The notes beneath the pieces are model-generated. The model was not told the DNA's origin. It did no database searches and saw only the letters and a list, made by a program, of their open reading frames with translations. Below, piece after piece: positions 1 through 6,912 of a DNA stretch of 16,169 nucleotides (position 1 is the stretch's first letter; the number at the start of each line of letters is the position of its first letter). The position numbers were made by a program, and so were the translations under genes. The DNA is taken from contig WTHY01000088.1 of the NCBI GenBank assembly GCA_011522945.1, forward strand, positions 1-16,169, read 5' to 3'. This DNA comes from Alphaproteobacteria bacterium. Lineage in GTDB: Bacteria; Pseudomonadota; Alphaproteobacteria; Puniceispirillales; Puniceispirillaceae.

Positions 1-701
1 CTGCAGACTATCCAGACAAGCAGTTCTCTATCATTGATGTGGGCTGGCTGGATGCACCAAATCTGCGCCAATATGTGTTTAAAGAGCATGAAGGCTCATA
101 TCTGGTAGGTGTGGCTGCTGCGCTGGCCTCAAAGACCGATAAGGTTGGTTTTGTAGGCGGTATGGATATTCCGCTTATCCGTAAATTTGCCTGTGGCTAT
201 GTCGGCGGCGTGAAATCTGTCAATGCATCTGCTGAAGTCTATCAGAACATGACAGGCACAACCCCAACCGCATGGAATGACCCGGCAAAAGGTGCTGAGC
301 TGACTCGCTCACAAATCGACCGCGGTGCAGATGTTGTCTATCAGGCAGCTGGTGGTACAGGTGTTGGTGTAATTCAAGCTGCTGTTGATGCTGGCAAGCT
401 AGCTATTGGTGTTGATAGTAACCAGAATGGTATTGCACCAGGGTCTATCCTGACATCAATGCTAAAGCGCGTTGATGTTGCAGCTTACAACACATTCATG
501 GATGCAAAGACAGGTAGCTTCACTTCAGGTGTTCAGGTTCTGGGTGTTGCTGAAGACGGTGTTGGCTGGGCGCTTGATGAAAATAACCGCTCACTTATCT
601 CAGCAGATATGGAAGCGGCAATTGAACAAGCACGTGCCGATATCGAGTCAGGCAAAATTGTTGTGCATAACTACGAATCAGACATGAACTGCCCATACTA
701 A
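1..701 (+). CDS. BMP-family (PnrA-like) nucleoside ABC transporter substrate-binding protein, 5' truncated
   Basis: This is the periplasmic solute-binding protein of an ABC importer. The family (Bmp/PnrA/TmpC) typically binds purine or pyrimidine nucleosides and delivers them to the membrane permeases. The reading frame is open from base 3 (first complete codon), so the gene begins left of the window; the signal peptide and first domain are missing and about 232 residues of the C-terminal part remain. The visible part carries family-typical stretches: YPDKQFSIIDV, then VFKEHEGSYLVG, then KVGFVGGMDIPLIRKFACGY, and the late segment around DRGADVVYQAAGGTGVGV. A GTG at 39 could be mistaken for a start but lies inside the conserved fold. 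The ATPase gene follows after a short hairpin, and the permeases and cdd lie further downstream, which supports nucleosides as substrate. Exact substrate is inferred, not seen. Confidence 0.92.
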   Translation, partial: ADYPDKQFSIIDVGWLDAPNLRQYVFKEHEGSYLVGVAAALASKTDKVGFVGGMDIPLIRKFACGYVGGVKSVNASAEVYQNMTGTTPTAWNDPAKGAELTRSQIDRGADVVYQAAGGTGVGVIQAAVDAGKLAIGVDSNQNGIAPGSILTSMLKRVDVAAYNTFMDAKTGSFTSGVQVLGVAEDGVGWALDENNRSLISADMEAAIEQARADIESGKIVVHNYESDMNCPY

Positions 702-714
702 TCTCCAAGATTAG
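698..714 (+). promoter_or_regulatory. Short hairpin at the binding-protein/ATPase junction
   Basis: CTAATCT (698-704), a 3-nt loop and AGATTAG (708-714) form a perfect 7-bp inverted repeat that includes the stop codon of the binding-protein gene. No T run follows, so it is not a good intrinsic terminator. In many ABC operons such a structure stabilises the upstream binding-protein mRNA so that it is made in excess over ATPase and permeases; that role is inferred here. Confidence 0.4.
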
Positions 715-739
715 AGGTTAATTTGGAAAGATCTGTTTG

Positions 740-2308
740 ATGAGCAGTAAAACAGAAAAGAACGGCGACACTAAGTCGCCGTTCGCTATTGCATTAAAAG
801 CAATTAATAAACAGTTTGGTCCTGTGCGGGCTAATCAAGATATCGACCTGAATGTACGTGCGGGGACTGTGCATGGCATTATAGGCGAAAATGGCGCAGG
901 TAAATCAACGCTCGTTTCCATTCTATATGGTTTTTATACGGCAGATTCCGGAACGATTTCTGTCAACGGTACGCCTCTTAATATTAAAGGCTCAGCTGAC
1001 GCCATAGCCCATGGTATCGGTATGGTGCATCAGCATTTCATGCTGGTGCCAATTTTCACAGTCTTGGAAAATATCATTTTAGGACATGAGGGTCAAAAAG
1101 GCCTACAGGCTGGCATGGAAGATGGTCGCGCTGAGCTAGAGCGGCTCTCTAATCAATATGGTTTAGATGTACCTTTAGATGCTGTCGTCTCTGAATTGCC
1201 GGTTGGCATTCAGCAGCGTGTGGAAATTTTAAAAGCCCTCTATCGTGGCGCAAAAATTCTCATACTGGATGAACCTACTGGTGTTTTGACGCCTCAGGAA
1301 ACAGATCAGCTTTTTGAAATTTTGAAGACATTACGTCAGCAAGGTGTGACGATTTTATTGATAACGCATAAGCTCAGAGAAATTATGGCCATCACAGATT
1401 ATGTATCTGTGATGCGTGGCGGAAAGATGGTTGCGCATCTTGATACGGGTGATACGGACCCGACTAAACTTGCAGAATTGATGGTGGGGCGCCCGGTGCT
1501 TCTTGAGGCTGATTATCCTGATGCAAATATAAAGGACGTCCAATTGGATGTGAAACATTTGAGTTATCAGGATAGTGCCGGCGCGCCTGTTATTAGTGAT
1601 ATCAGCTTTGCATTACATGCGGGGGAAATTCTCGGCATTGCAGGTGTTTCAGGCAATGGACAGTCGGAGCTCCTAGAAATACTTGCTGGTATTTTGCAGC
1701 CCACTGACGGTGACATTCATATTGCAGGCAAACATATTACAGCTGAACAGCCTCTTGGCCCTGCAGAGGTAAAGGCGCTTGGCGTTGCACATGTGCCAGA
1801 AGACAGACATGCTGTTGGCATGGTGCTTCCCTTCAGTGCAGCCGAAACCTCTGTTCTGGGATATGAAACAAATGAAGCTCTTGGCGATAGCTGGTTTTTC
1901 AGCCCATCTCGTTTGAAAACCCATTGTGCAAAATTGATGCAGGCTTTTGATGTGCGCCCTGCAAATCCGTCATTGAAAAGCAGTCAGTTTTCAGGCGGTA
2001 ATCAACAAAAAATTGTTTTGGCTCGTGAAATCTCATCAGATCCGAAAATCCTATTGGTAGGTCAGCCAACACGAGGCGTGGATATTGGAGCGATCGAATT
2101 CATTCATAAAGAATTGATTGCGCTACGTGATCGCGGCTGTGCCATTTTGCTTGTATCTGTTGAGTTGGATGAGATATTGAGCCTTTCTGACAGAATAATG
2201 GTTATGAATAATGGCCAGCATATGGGCGTTGTCTCACGTGATGAGGCTGATCCACAGAAACTCGGATTGCTTATGGCAGGTATCACAGATGGGGCTGCTG
2301 CATCATGA
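740..2308 (+). CDS. ABC importer ATP-binding protein, two ABC domains (BMP/nucleoside type)
   Basis: This is the cytoplasmic ATPase that powers the nucleoside importer; a single 522-residue chain carries two fused ABC domains, as in RbsA/NupO-type systems. The first domain has Walker A GENGAGKST (about residues 49-57), the signature-like LPVGIQQRVEILKAL and Walker B LILDEPTG. The second has a degenerate Walker A (GVSGNGQSE, lysine replaced by glutamine), signature FSGGNQQKIVLARE and Walker B ending in GQPTRGVD. These deviations are known for the ATPases that accompany BMP proteins and do not indicate decay. I chose ATG 740 over the in-frame TTG 737 because GGAAAG at 725-730 lies 9 nt upstream of it. 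The stop overlaps the next start (ATGA), so the gene is translationally coupled to the first permease. Confidence 0.95.
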   Translation: MSSKTEKNGDTKSPFAIALKAINKQFGPVRANQDIDLNVRAGTVHGIIGENGAGKSTLVSILYGFYTADSGTISVNGTPLNIKGSADAIAHGIGMVHQHFMLVPIFTVLENIILGHEGQKGLQAGMEDGRAELERLSNQYGLDVPLDAVVSELPVGIQQRVEILKALYRGAKILILDEPTGVLTPQETDQLFEILKTLRQQGVTILLITHKLREIMAITDYVSVMRGGKMVAHLDTGDTDPTKLAELMVGRPVLLEADYPDANIKDVQLDVKHLSYQDSAGAPVISDISFALHAGEILGIAGVSGNGQSELLEILAGILQPTDGDIHIAGKHITAEQPLGPAEVKALGVAHVPEDRHAVGMVLPFSAAETSVLGYETNEALGDSWFFSPSRLKTHCAKLMQAFDVRPANPSLKSSQFSGGNQQKIVLAREISSDPKILLVGQPTRGVDIGAIEFIHKELIALRDRGCAILLVSVELDEILSLSDRIMVMNNGQHMGVVSRDEADPQKLGLLMAGITDGAAAS

Positions 2309-3408
2309 CTCAAAACCAATTACCGCGCTGGGTGGATATAGGCCTTTTGCCGCTTATTAATATTCTGGCGGCCTTTATCGTGGCTGGCATCATTATTGCA
2401 TTGGTTGGCGAAAATCCTTTTGAGGCACTTGCGGTTATGGTGAAAGGGGCCTTTGTCTATAAGGGCTCTCTTGGCTATACGCTTTATTATACAACGAATT
2501 TTATTTTTACTGGGTTGGCTGTGGCAGTCGCCTTTCATGCGATGTTGTTCAATATTGGCGGCGAGGGGCAGGCAGCGATGGGCGGGCTTGGTGTTGGCTT
2601 AATTGCTTTATGGCTAGGTCCGATTTTGCATCCGCTTTTCGTTGTTATCCTGGCTATAGCCGCAGCTGCAGCTTTCGGGGCTATTTGGGGCGCCATTCCC
2701 GGATATTTGCAGGCAAAGCGTGGCAGCCATATTGTGATTACAACTATTATGTTTAACTTTATCGCAGCATCAATTCTCGTATGGCTGTTGGCAGGGATGC
2801 TTATTGCCCCAGGGCAAATGTCACCAGAGACAAGCCGGTTTGAGGAGGGTGTCTCTCTGATGAAAATTCATGAGCTCGCCAATTATTTTGGCTGGAAAAT
2901 GGCACGCTCACCATTGAATTTGTCTTTTGTTATCGCGTTATTATCATGTCTTGGTGTGTGGGTGCTTATTTGGCGCACGCGCCTTGGATACGTCATACGC
3001 GCAACAGGGTTTAGTCCGAAAGCCTCAATTTATGCTGGGCACCAGCCTGCGCGCATCATAATTTTGGCTATGGCAATATCTGGCGCATTGGCCGGCATGA
3101 TGGCACTTAACGAAGTGCTTGGCGTGCATGAACGTGTTATTTTGAACTTCACAGCTGGCTACGGTTTTACAGGTATAGCTGTGGCATTGATGGGGCGGAA
3201 TCACCCCGTGGGTATCATATTTGCAAGTCTGCTCTTTGGCGCACTTTATCAAGGTGGGGCAGAGCTGGATTTTGAGTTCCAGACAATCACACGAGAAATG
3301 GTGCTGATGATTCAAGGTTTGATTATTTTGTTTTCTGGTGCTCTTGCTTATATGTTCACACCATGGTTAGCACGGTTCTTCGTGAGGGCGGAGGGACAAA
3401 ATGGCTGA
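2305..3408 (+). CDS. ABC importer permease 1 (BPD_transp_2 family, nucleoside type)
   Basis: This 367-residue polytopic inner-membrane protein forms half of the translocation channel of the nucleoside importer. It is made mostly of hydrophobic helices: one near residues 10-35, a cluster around 60-125, more around 150-170 and 205-225, and a final set at 250-360. The segment GEGQAAMGGLGVGL and the later LNFTAGYGFTGIAVALMGRNHPVG are characteristic of the first permease of BMP-linked transporters; the latter probably carries the loop that meets the ATPase. It starts in a 4-base ATGA overlap with the ATPase gene and overlaps the second permease by 8 bases, so all three are almost certainly on one transcript with balanced translation. 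Length is normal for the family. Confidence 0.93.
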   Translation: MTQNQLPRWVDIGLLPLINILAAFIVAGIIIALVGENPFEALAVMVKGAFVYKGSLGYTLYYTTNFIFTGLAVAVAFHAMLFNIGGEGQAAMGGLGVGLIALWLGPILHPLFVVILAIAAAAAFGAIWGAIPGYLQAKRGSHIVITTIMFNFIAASILVWLLAGMLIAPGQMSPETSRFEEGVSLMKIHELANYFGWKMARSPLNLSFVIALLSCLGVWVLIWRTRLGYVIRATGFSPKASIYAGHQPARIIILAMAISGALAGMMALNEVLGVHERVILNFTAGYGFTGIAVALMGRNHPVGIIFASLLFGALYQGGAELDFEFQTITREMVLMIQGLIILFSGALAYMFTPWLARFFVRAEGQNG

Positions 3409-4378
3409 CCTTTGGCTACAATTTATCCTGACAATTGATGCAACATTGCGTGTGGCAACACCTCTCATTTTATGCGCGATGGCAGGCATATTCTCAGAGC
3501 GCTCAGGCATTATTGATATTTCCCTTGAGGGCAAAATGCTTATGTCGGCCTTTGCGGCTGGTGCTGTTGCTGCTGTTAGTGGATCGCCATGGCTAGGCCT
3601 TGGAGCGGCTATTCTAGTATCACTATCTGCCAGCTTACTGCATGGATTTGCCTGTATCACGCATCGCGGCAATCAGGTGATTTCCGGGCTTGCCATTAAT
3701 ATCCTTGCATCAGGCCTGACAGTGACGCTGGGCATTGCTTTTTTTGCGCAAGGTGGCCAAACGCCGTTATTGTCAAAAGGTCAGCGTTTTACGCCGATGG
3801 AACTGCCGGCGGCAGACTGGCTCGGGCAGAATATTCCAATACTAGGTCAGCTATATAAAGAGATTATTTCAGGCCACAATATTCTGGTTTGGGTCTCTTT
3901 GCTGGCTGTACTGGTAACCTATCATATCGTGTTTAAAACAACATTTGGTTTGCGATTAAGGGCCGTGGGGGAGAAGCCTGAGGCTGTCGATTCTGCAGGT
4001 ATAAGTGTGACGATGATGCGCTATCAGGCAGTGCTTATCGCTGGGATATTATGCGGAATAGCAGGGGCTTACCTGTCGATTGCTACTGGTGCTGGCTTTG
4101 TACGAGAGATGACAGCTGGAAAAGGCTATATTGCACTGGCGGCTATGATTTTCGGCAAATGGAAGCCGTGGCCTGCCTTACTCGCTTGCCTAATGTTTGG
4201 CTTTTTAGAGGCATTAGCCGCTCGTGTGCAGGGGGTATCACTGCCGGTGGTAGGTGAGCTCTCTACCGATCTGATTTTGGCGGCACCTTATGTGATGACG
4301 GTGATTTTACTTGCAGGCTTTATTGGCCGCGCTGACCCGCCGAAAGCGATCGGTGAGCCCTATATAAAAGAGCGATAA
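3401..4378 (+). CDS. ABC importer permease 2 (BPD_transp_2 family, nucleoside type)
   Basis: This is the second, 325-residue membrane subunit of the nucleoside importer, pairing with the preceding permease. Recognisable family features are the early FSERSGIIDISLEGKML segment (about residues 28-44), the mid-protein GLRLRAVGEKPEAVDSAGIS loop that is typical of the ATPase-contact region, and the late GKGYIALAAMIFGKWKP stretch. About eight hydrophobic helices can be counted. A strong ribosome site, GCGGAGGGA at 3389-3395 or so, precedes the ATG even though the start lies inside the upstream gene. The stop codon is 2 bp before cdd, linking transport directly to cytidine deamination. Confidence 0.93.
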   Translation: MADLWLQFILTIDATLRVATPLILCAMAGIFSERSGIIDISLEGKMLMSAFAAGAVAAVSGSPWLGLGAAILVSLSASLLHGFACITHRGNQVISGLAINILASGLTVTLGIAFFAQGGQTPLLSKGQRFTPMELPAADWLGQNIPILGQLYKEIISGHNILVWVSLLAVLVTYHIVFKTTFGLRLRAVGEKPEAVDSAGISVTMMRYQAVLIAGILCGIAGAYLSIATGAGFVREMTAGKGYIALAAMIFGKWKPWPALLACLMFGFLEALAARVQGVSLPVVGELSTDLILAAPYVMTVILLAGFIGRADPPKAIGEPYIKER

Positions 4379-4380
4379 AT

Positions 4381-4773
4381 ATGCGTGATAAGCTAATAGA
4401 TGCCGCTATAAAGGCCATGGATAATGCCTATGCGCCATATTCAAACTTTCATGTTGGTGCTGCGATTTTAGATGAATCAGGTGAGATACATTATGGCGGC
4501 AATGTTGAAAATGCAGCCTATCCGAACGGAATTTGTGCTGAGACATCAGCTATGGCGGCCATGGTAGCGGCTGGCGGGCGCCAAATTGTTGAGATTGCTG
4601 TGGCGGGACGCGGCGAAGTCTTATGCACCCCTTGCGGTGGATGTCGCCAGCGTATCCGCGAATTTGCGCAACCAGAGACCGCCATCCATATTTGTGATGA
4701 GAGCGGCCTGCGACAAAGTTTTACGCTTGAGGCATTATTGCCGGCGAATTTCGGTCCAGATAATTTGGTGTGA
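4381..4773 (+). CDS. cdd: Cytidine deaminase
   Basis: This enzyme hydrolytically deaminates cytidine and deoxycytidine to uridine and deoxyuridine in the cytoplasm. At 130 residues it is the short, homotetrameric class. The zinc site is visible as Cys52-Ala-Glu54, where Glu54 is the proton shuttle, and the Pro84-Cys85-Gly-Gly-Cys88-Arg-Gln motif. The substrate-binding NVENAAYPNG stretch (about 41-50) is also present. It begins 2 bp after the second permease gene, so it is the last gene of the importer operon; imported cytidine can be deaminated at once. A 30-bp imperfect tandem duplication begins inside its last codons and continues past the stop. No intrinsic terminator is evident before the convergent upp. 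Confidence 0.96.
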   Translation: MRDKLIDAAIKAMDNAYAPYSNFHVGAAILDESGEIHYGGNVENAAYPNGICAETSAMAAMVAAGGRQIVEIAVAGRGEVLCTPCGGCRQRIREFAQPETAIHICDESGLRQSFTLEALLPANFGPDNLV

Positions 4774-4820
4774 GATATTTTTATATAGGATAGTTTGGCG
4801 CAAGATATTTGCAGCTGAAA
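4761..4820. repeat. Imperfect 30-bp tandem duplication across the cdd stop codon
   Basis: Bases 4761-4780 and 4791-4810 match at 16 of 20 positions (both begin TA.TTTGG and end AGATATTT) with a period of 30 bp. The first copy contains the cdd stop codon; the second lies in the cdd-upp convergent gap. The remaining 10 bases of each unit match poorly, so this is an old, decayed duplication or a coincidence of A+T-rich sequence. Confidence 0.45.
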
Positions 4821-4855
4821 TCAGCCCCTATGTCTCTGTCCATGTTGGTTCAGAT

Positions 4856-5482
4856 TTATGTGTTGAAAATCCTGTCTCCAGCATCACCAAGCCCTGGCAA
4901 AATATAGCTATTTTCATTAAGCTGACGGTCTAAAGCCGCGGTGATTATGGGTATGTCAGGATGGGCATCATGAAATGCAGATACCCCTTCTGGTGCAGCC
5001 ACAAGGCAAAGGAAAATGATGTCTGTCACACCCTCTGAGCGTAATTGATCAGCAGCCATAATTGCAGACCCGCCAGTAGCAAGCATAGGATCGACGAGTA
5101 TTGTTTGTCGTTTGGCAATTTCTGGGGGTAATTTTGCATAATAGGCGCGTGCCTTATGCGTCTTTGCATCACGTTCCATGCCGAGATGACCGATGCCTGC
5201 CTCTGGCAAGACAGTTGCAAGCGCGTCAGCCATGCCATTACCAGCGCGCAGAATTGACACAATGGCTGGCGATAGCTCAGGCAATTTCTGTGCCTGCATG
5301 GCTTCCATTGGTGTGTCTATTGCCACTGTTTCTGTATTCAAATGTTGAAAACAATGCCAACTCATGAGTGCCGCTGTTTCCACAAGCGTTTTGCGAAAAT
5401 ACCAAGCCGGGGTATTTTTATCACGTAAGATAGCCAGCTTATGGTCAATTAAAGGATGATTTAAAACGGTAATCTGTGTCAT
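4856..5482 (-). CDS. upp: Uracil phosphoribosyltransferase
   Basis: This enzyme joins uracil to PRPP to make UMP, the key step of uracil salvage. Starting at ATG 5482 the protein has 208 residues, the usual family length; an in-frame TTG at 5491 would only add three residues (MLF) before MTQITVLNHPLIDHKL. The PRPP-binding loop is DPMLATGGS (about residues 131-139). The uracil-site tail YILPGLGDAGDRIF (about 193-206) is complete, and ILRAGNGM near residue 78 corresponds to the conserved PRPP/active-site segment. No clear Shine-Dalgarno sequence is visible. It is transcribed towards cdd and divergently from tdk. Its substrate uracil would have to come from uptake or from cleavage of uridine by an enzyme not encoded in this window. 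Confidence 0.96.
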   Translation of the reverse strand: MTQITVLNHPLIDHKLAILRDKNTPAWYFRKTLVETAALMSWHCFQHLNTETVAIDTPMEAMQAQKLPELSPAIVSILRAGNGMADALATVLPEAGIGHLGMERDAKTHKARAYYAKLPPEIAKRQTILVDPMLATGGSAIMAADQLRSEGVTDIIFLCLVAAPEGVSAFHDAHPDIPIITAALDRQLNENSYILPGLGDAGDRIFNT

Positions 5483-5498
5483 AAATAACAAGGTAATC

Positions 5499-5517
5499 AG
5501 GCTTAGCCTTTATAGCA
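5499..5517 (-). promoter_or_regulatory. Candidate upp promoter (extended -10) with small palindrome
   Basis: On the minus strand an extended -10 element, TGCTATAAA, occupies 5517-5509. It would start transcription around 5502, about 20 nt before the upp ATG. No good -35 hexamer is seen, which is usual for extended -10 promoters. The adjoining palindrome AGGCT-T-AGCCT (5499-5509) overlaps the predicted start site and could be an operator or a hairpin at the 5' end of the mRNA. Both are pattern-based predictions. Confidence 0.4.
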
Positions 5518-5555
5518 ATCATCTTATCGATATTGAGTGAGACAGTGGCAAAAAT

Positions 5556-5569
5556 AGGGGTGTAATTTG
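5556..5569 (+). promoter_or_regulatory. Ribosome binding site fixing a TTG start for tdk
   Basis: AGGGGTG at 5556-5562 lies four bases upstream of TTG 5567-5569. This spacing, together with the conserved MAKLYF N-terminus read from that codon, decides the start; the first in-frame ATG, at residue 11, would delete the beginning of the ATP-binding loop. Confidence 0.7.
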
Positions 5570-6148
5570 GCCAAGCTATATTTCAATTATTCAGCGATGA
5601 ATGCAGGTAAATCAACGATTTTGCTGCAAGCCTCTCACAACTACCAAGAACGTGGTATGACCACTCTGCTGTTAACAGCACAACTGGATGATAGGGCAGG
5701 TATTGGCCAAATTGCCTCACGTATCGGCTTACAGGCAGAGGCACATCTATTCCATCAAGATACAGATTTAGCTAGTCTTATAGAGCAGCAACATAAGGCG
5801 AAAGCACTCTCCTGTGTTTTGGTGGATGAGGCACAATTTCTATCCCCGGATCAAGTCTGGCAGCTTGCACATGTGAGTGATGCGCTTGGTATCCCTGTCA
5901 TGTGCTACGGGCTGCGGACAGATTTTCAGGGCAATTTATTTCCAGGTTCGGCAACATTGCTAGCCATTGCGGATAATCTGCGTGAGATACGCACAATATG
6001 CCATTGTGGGCGCAAAGCGACTATGGTGGTGCGACAAACTGCAGATGGCAACATTGCCAAAGATGGGGCGCAAATCGAGATTGGCGGAAATGATAAATAT
6101 ATATCACTGTGCCGAAAGCACTGGGCTGAAGCTATGGAGACGAAATAA
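5567..6148 (+). CDS. tdk: Thymidine kinase (type II)
   Basis: This enzyme phosphorylates thymidine, and usually deoxyuridine, to the monophosphate with ATP, so it salvages deoxynucleosides for DNA synthesis. The 193-residue chain has the P-loop SAMNAGKST (residues 9-17), the DEAQF motif (87-91; Glu88 is the expected catalytic base), the YGLRTDF lasso entry (114-120), and a structural zinc site from Cys145-His-Cys147 and Cys182-x-x-His185. Translation starts at TTG; see the ribosome site upstream. It is divergent from upp and overlaps pncA by one base (TAATG), so the two are translationally coupled. Deoxyuridine produced by cdd from deoxycytidine would be a natural substrate too. Confidence 0.96.
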   Translation: MAKLYFNYSAMNAGKSTILLQASHNYQERGMTTLLLTAQLDDRAGIGQIASRIGLQAEAHLFHQDTDLASLIEQQHKAKALSCVLVDEAQFLSPDQVWQLAHVSDALGIPVMCYGLRTDFQGNLFPGSATLLAIADNLREIRTICHCGRKATMVVRQTADGNIAKDGAQIEIGGNDKYISLCRKHWAEAMETK

Positions 6149-6762
6149 TGCATGCACAAAAAACTGCATTGATAGTGATTGATGTACAAAATGACTTTTG
6201 TCCTGGAGGCGCTCTCGCCGTGGCAGATGGCGATGCTATTCTAGAGCCCGTGAATGCACTAATAGCTGCAGCTGATACTGTTATTCTTACGCAAGATTGG
6301 CATCCTGCCCATCACAAAAGTTTCGCAAGCCAGCATGCAGATACATCACCATTTGAGCTAGTAGATATGGCTTATGGGCCTCAGGTCCTTTGGCCAGATC
6401 ATTGTGTTCAGGGCACAAGCGGCGCTGCCTTTCATAGCGACTTGCGGACAGATAAGGCTAGCCTCATCCTGCGCAAAGGCATGAACCCAGATGTTGATAG
6501 CTATTCAGCATTTTTTGAAAATGATCAGGCAACATCTACAGGCCTTGCAGGATGGCTCACGGCGCGCGGTATTGAGACAATCCAAATGGCGGGCCTTGCT
6601 ACAGATTACTGTGTAGCCTGGTCAGCACTAGATGCTGTGAAATTAGGATTTGAGACTTCTGTAGTTATGCCAGCCTGTCGTGCCATTGATTTAGATGGCT
6701 CATTAAGGGCGCAATCTGAAAAGATGCGCGATGCCGGTATTCAGCTGATCGACACGCTATGA
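6148..6762 (+). CDS. pncA: Nicotinamidase
   Basis: This cysteine hydrolase converts nicotinamide to nicotinic acid and ammonia, feeding the Preiss-Handler route to NAD. The 204-residue protein shows the catalytic triad at Asp12 (IDVQNDFCPGG), Lys110 (LRKGMNPDVDSYSAF) and Cys155 (GLATDYCVAWSA). Metal-ligand residues are visible at Asp50 and His52 (TQDWHP), with the WPDHCVQGTSGA segment at 82-93. The RKGxxxxxDSYSAF spacing is characteristic of PncA rather than of general isochorismatases. It is coupled to tdk through a one-base TAATG overlap, an arrangement that groups pyridine-nucleotide and thymidine salvage on one transcript. A weak hairpin terminator follows. Confidence 0.94.
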   Translation: MHAQKTALIVIDVQNDFCPGGALAVADGDAILEPVNALIAAADTVILTQDWHPAHHKSFASQHADTSPFELVDMAYGPQVLWPDHCVQGTSGAAFHSDLRTDKASLILRKGMNPDVDSYSAFFENDQATSTGLAGWLTARGIETIQMAGLATDYCVAWSALDAVKLGFETSVVMPACRAIDLDGSLRAQSEKMRDAGIQLIDTL

Positions 6763-6783
6763 TCTTGCGCCATCAGCAAGGGT

Positions 6784-6808
6784 AAAATGCGGCAAAAACT
6801 GCATTTTT
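6784..6808 (+). terminator. Candidate intrinsic terminator after tdk-pncA
   Basis: AAAATGCGG (6784-6792) pairs with CTGCATTTT (6799-6807), with one G-U wobble, around a 6-nt loop. A short T tract ends the stem. The stem is only moderately G+C rich, so termination may be partial. It lies 22 bp after the pncA stop and about 105 bp before typA. Confidence 0.5.
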
Positions 6809-6912
6809 GATGATTTTTGCATGGCTTTGCACGAATATCTGTATCTTTTTCGCATAAGAGCCTGTAGTTGTTGCGGCAAAATAGCATTGCCCCTCTCTGA
6901 CAGGCCCACATA

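Noticed and set aside
1631..2070. Missing lysine and acidic residues in the second ABC domain, suggesting a broken ATPase
   Set aside because: The degenerate Walker A (GNGQSE) and GQPTRGVD replacement are normal for the second domain of BMP-linked ATPases; the gene is full length.
4586..4933. 115-codon frame running out of cdd into the cdd-upp gap
   Set aside because: Out-of-frame shadow of cdd in its first half and overlaps the end of upp; no start signals.
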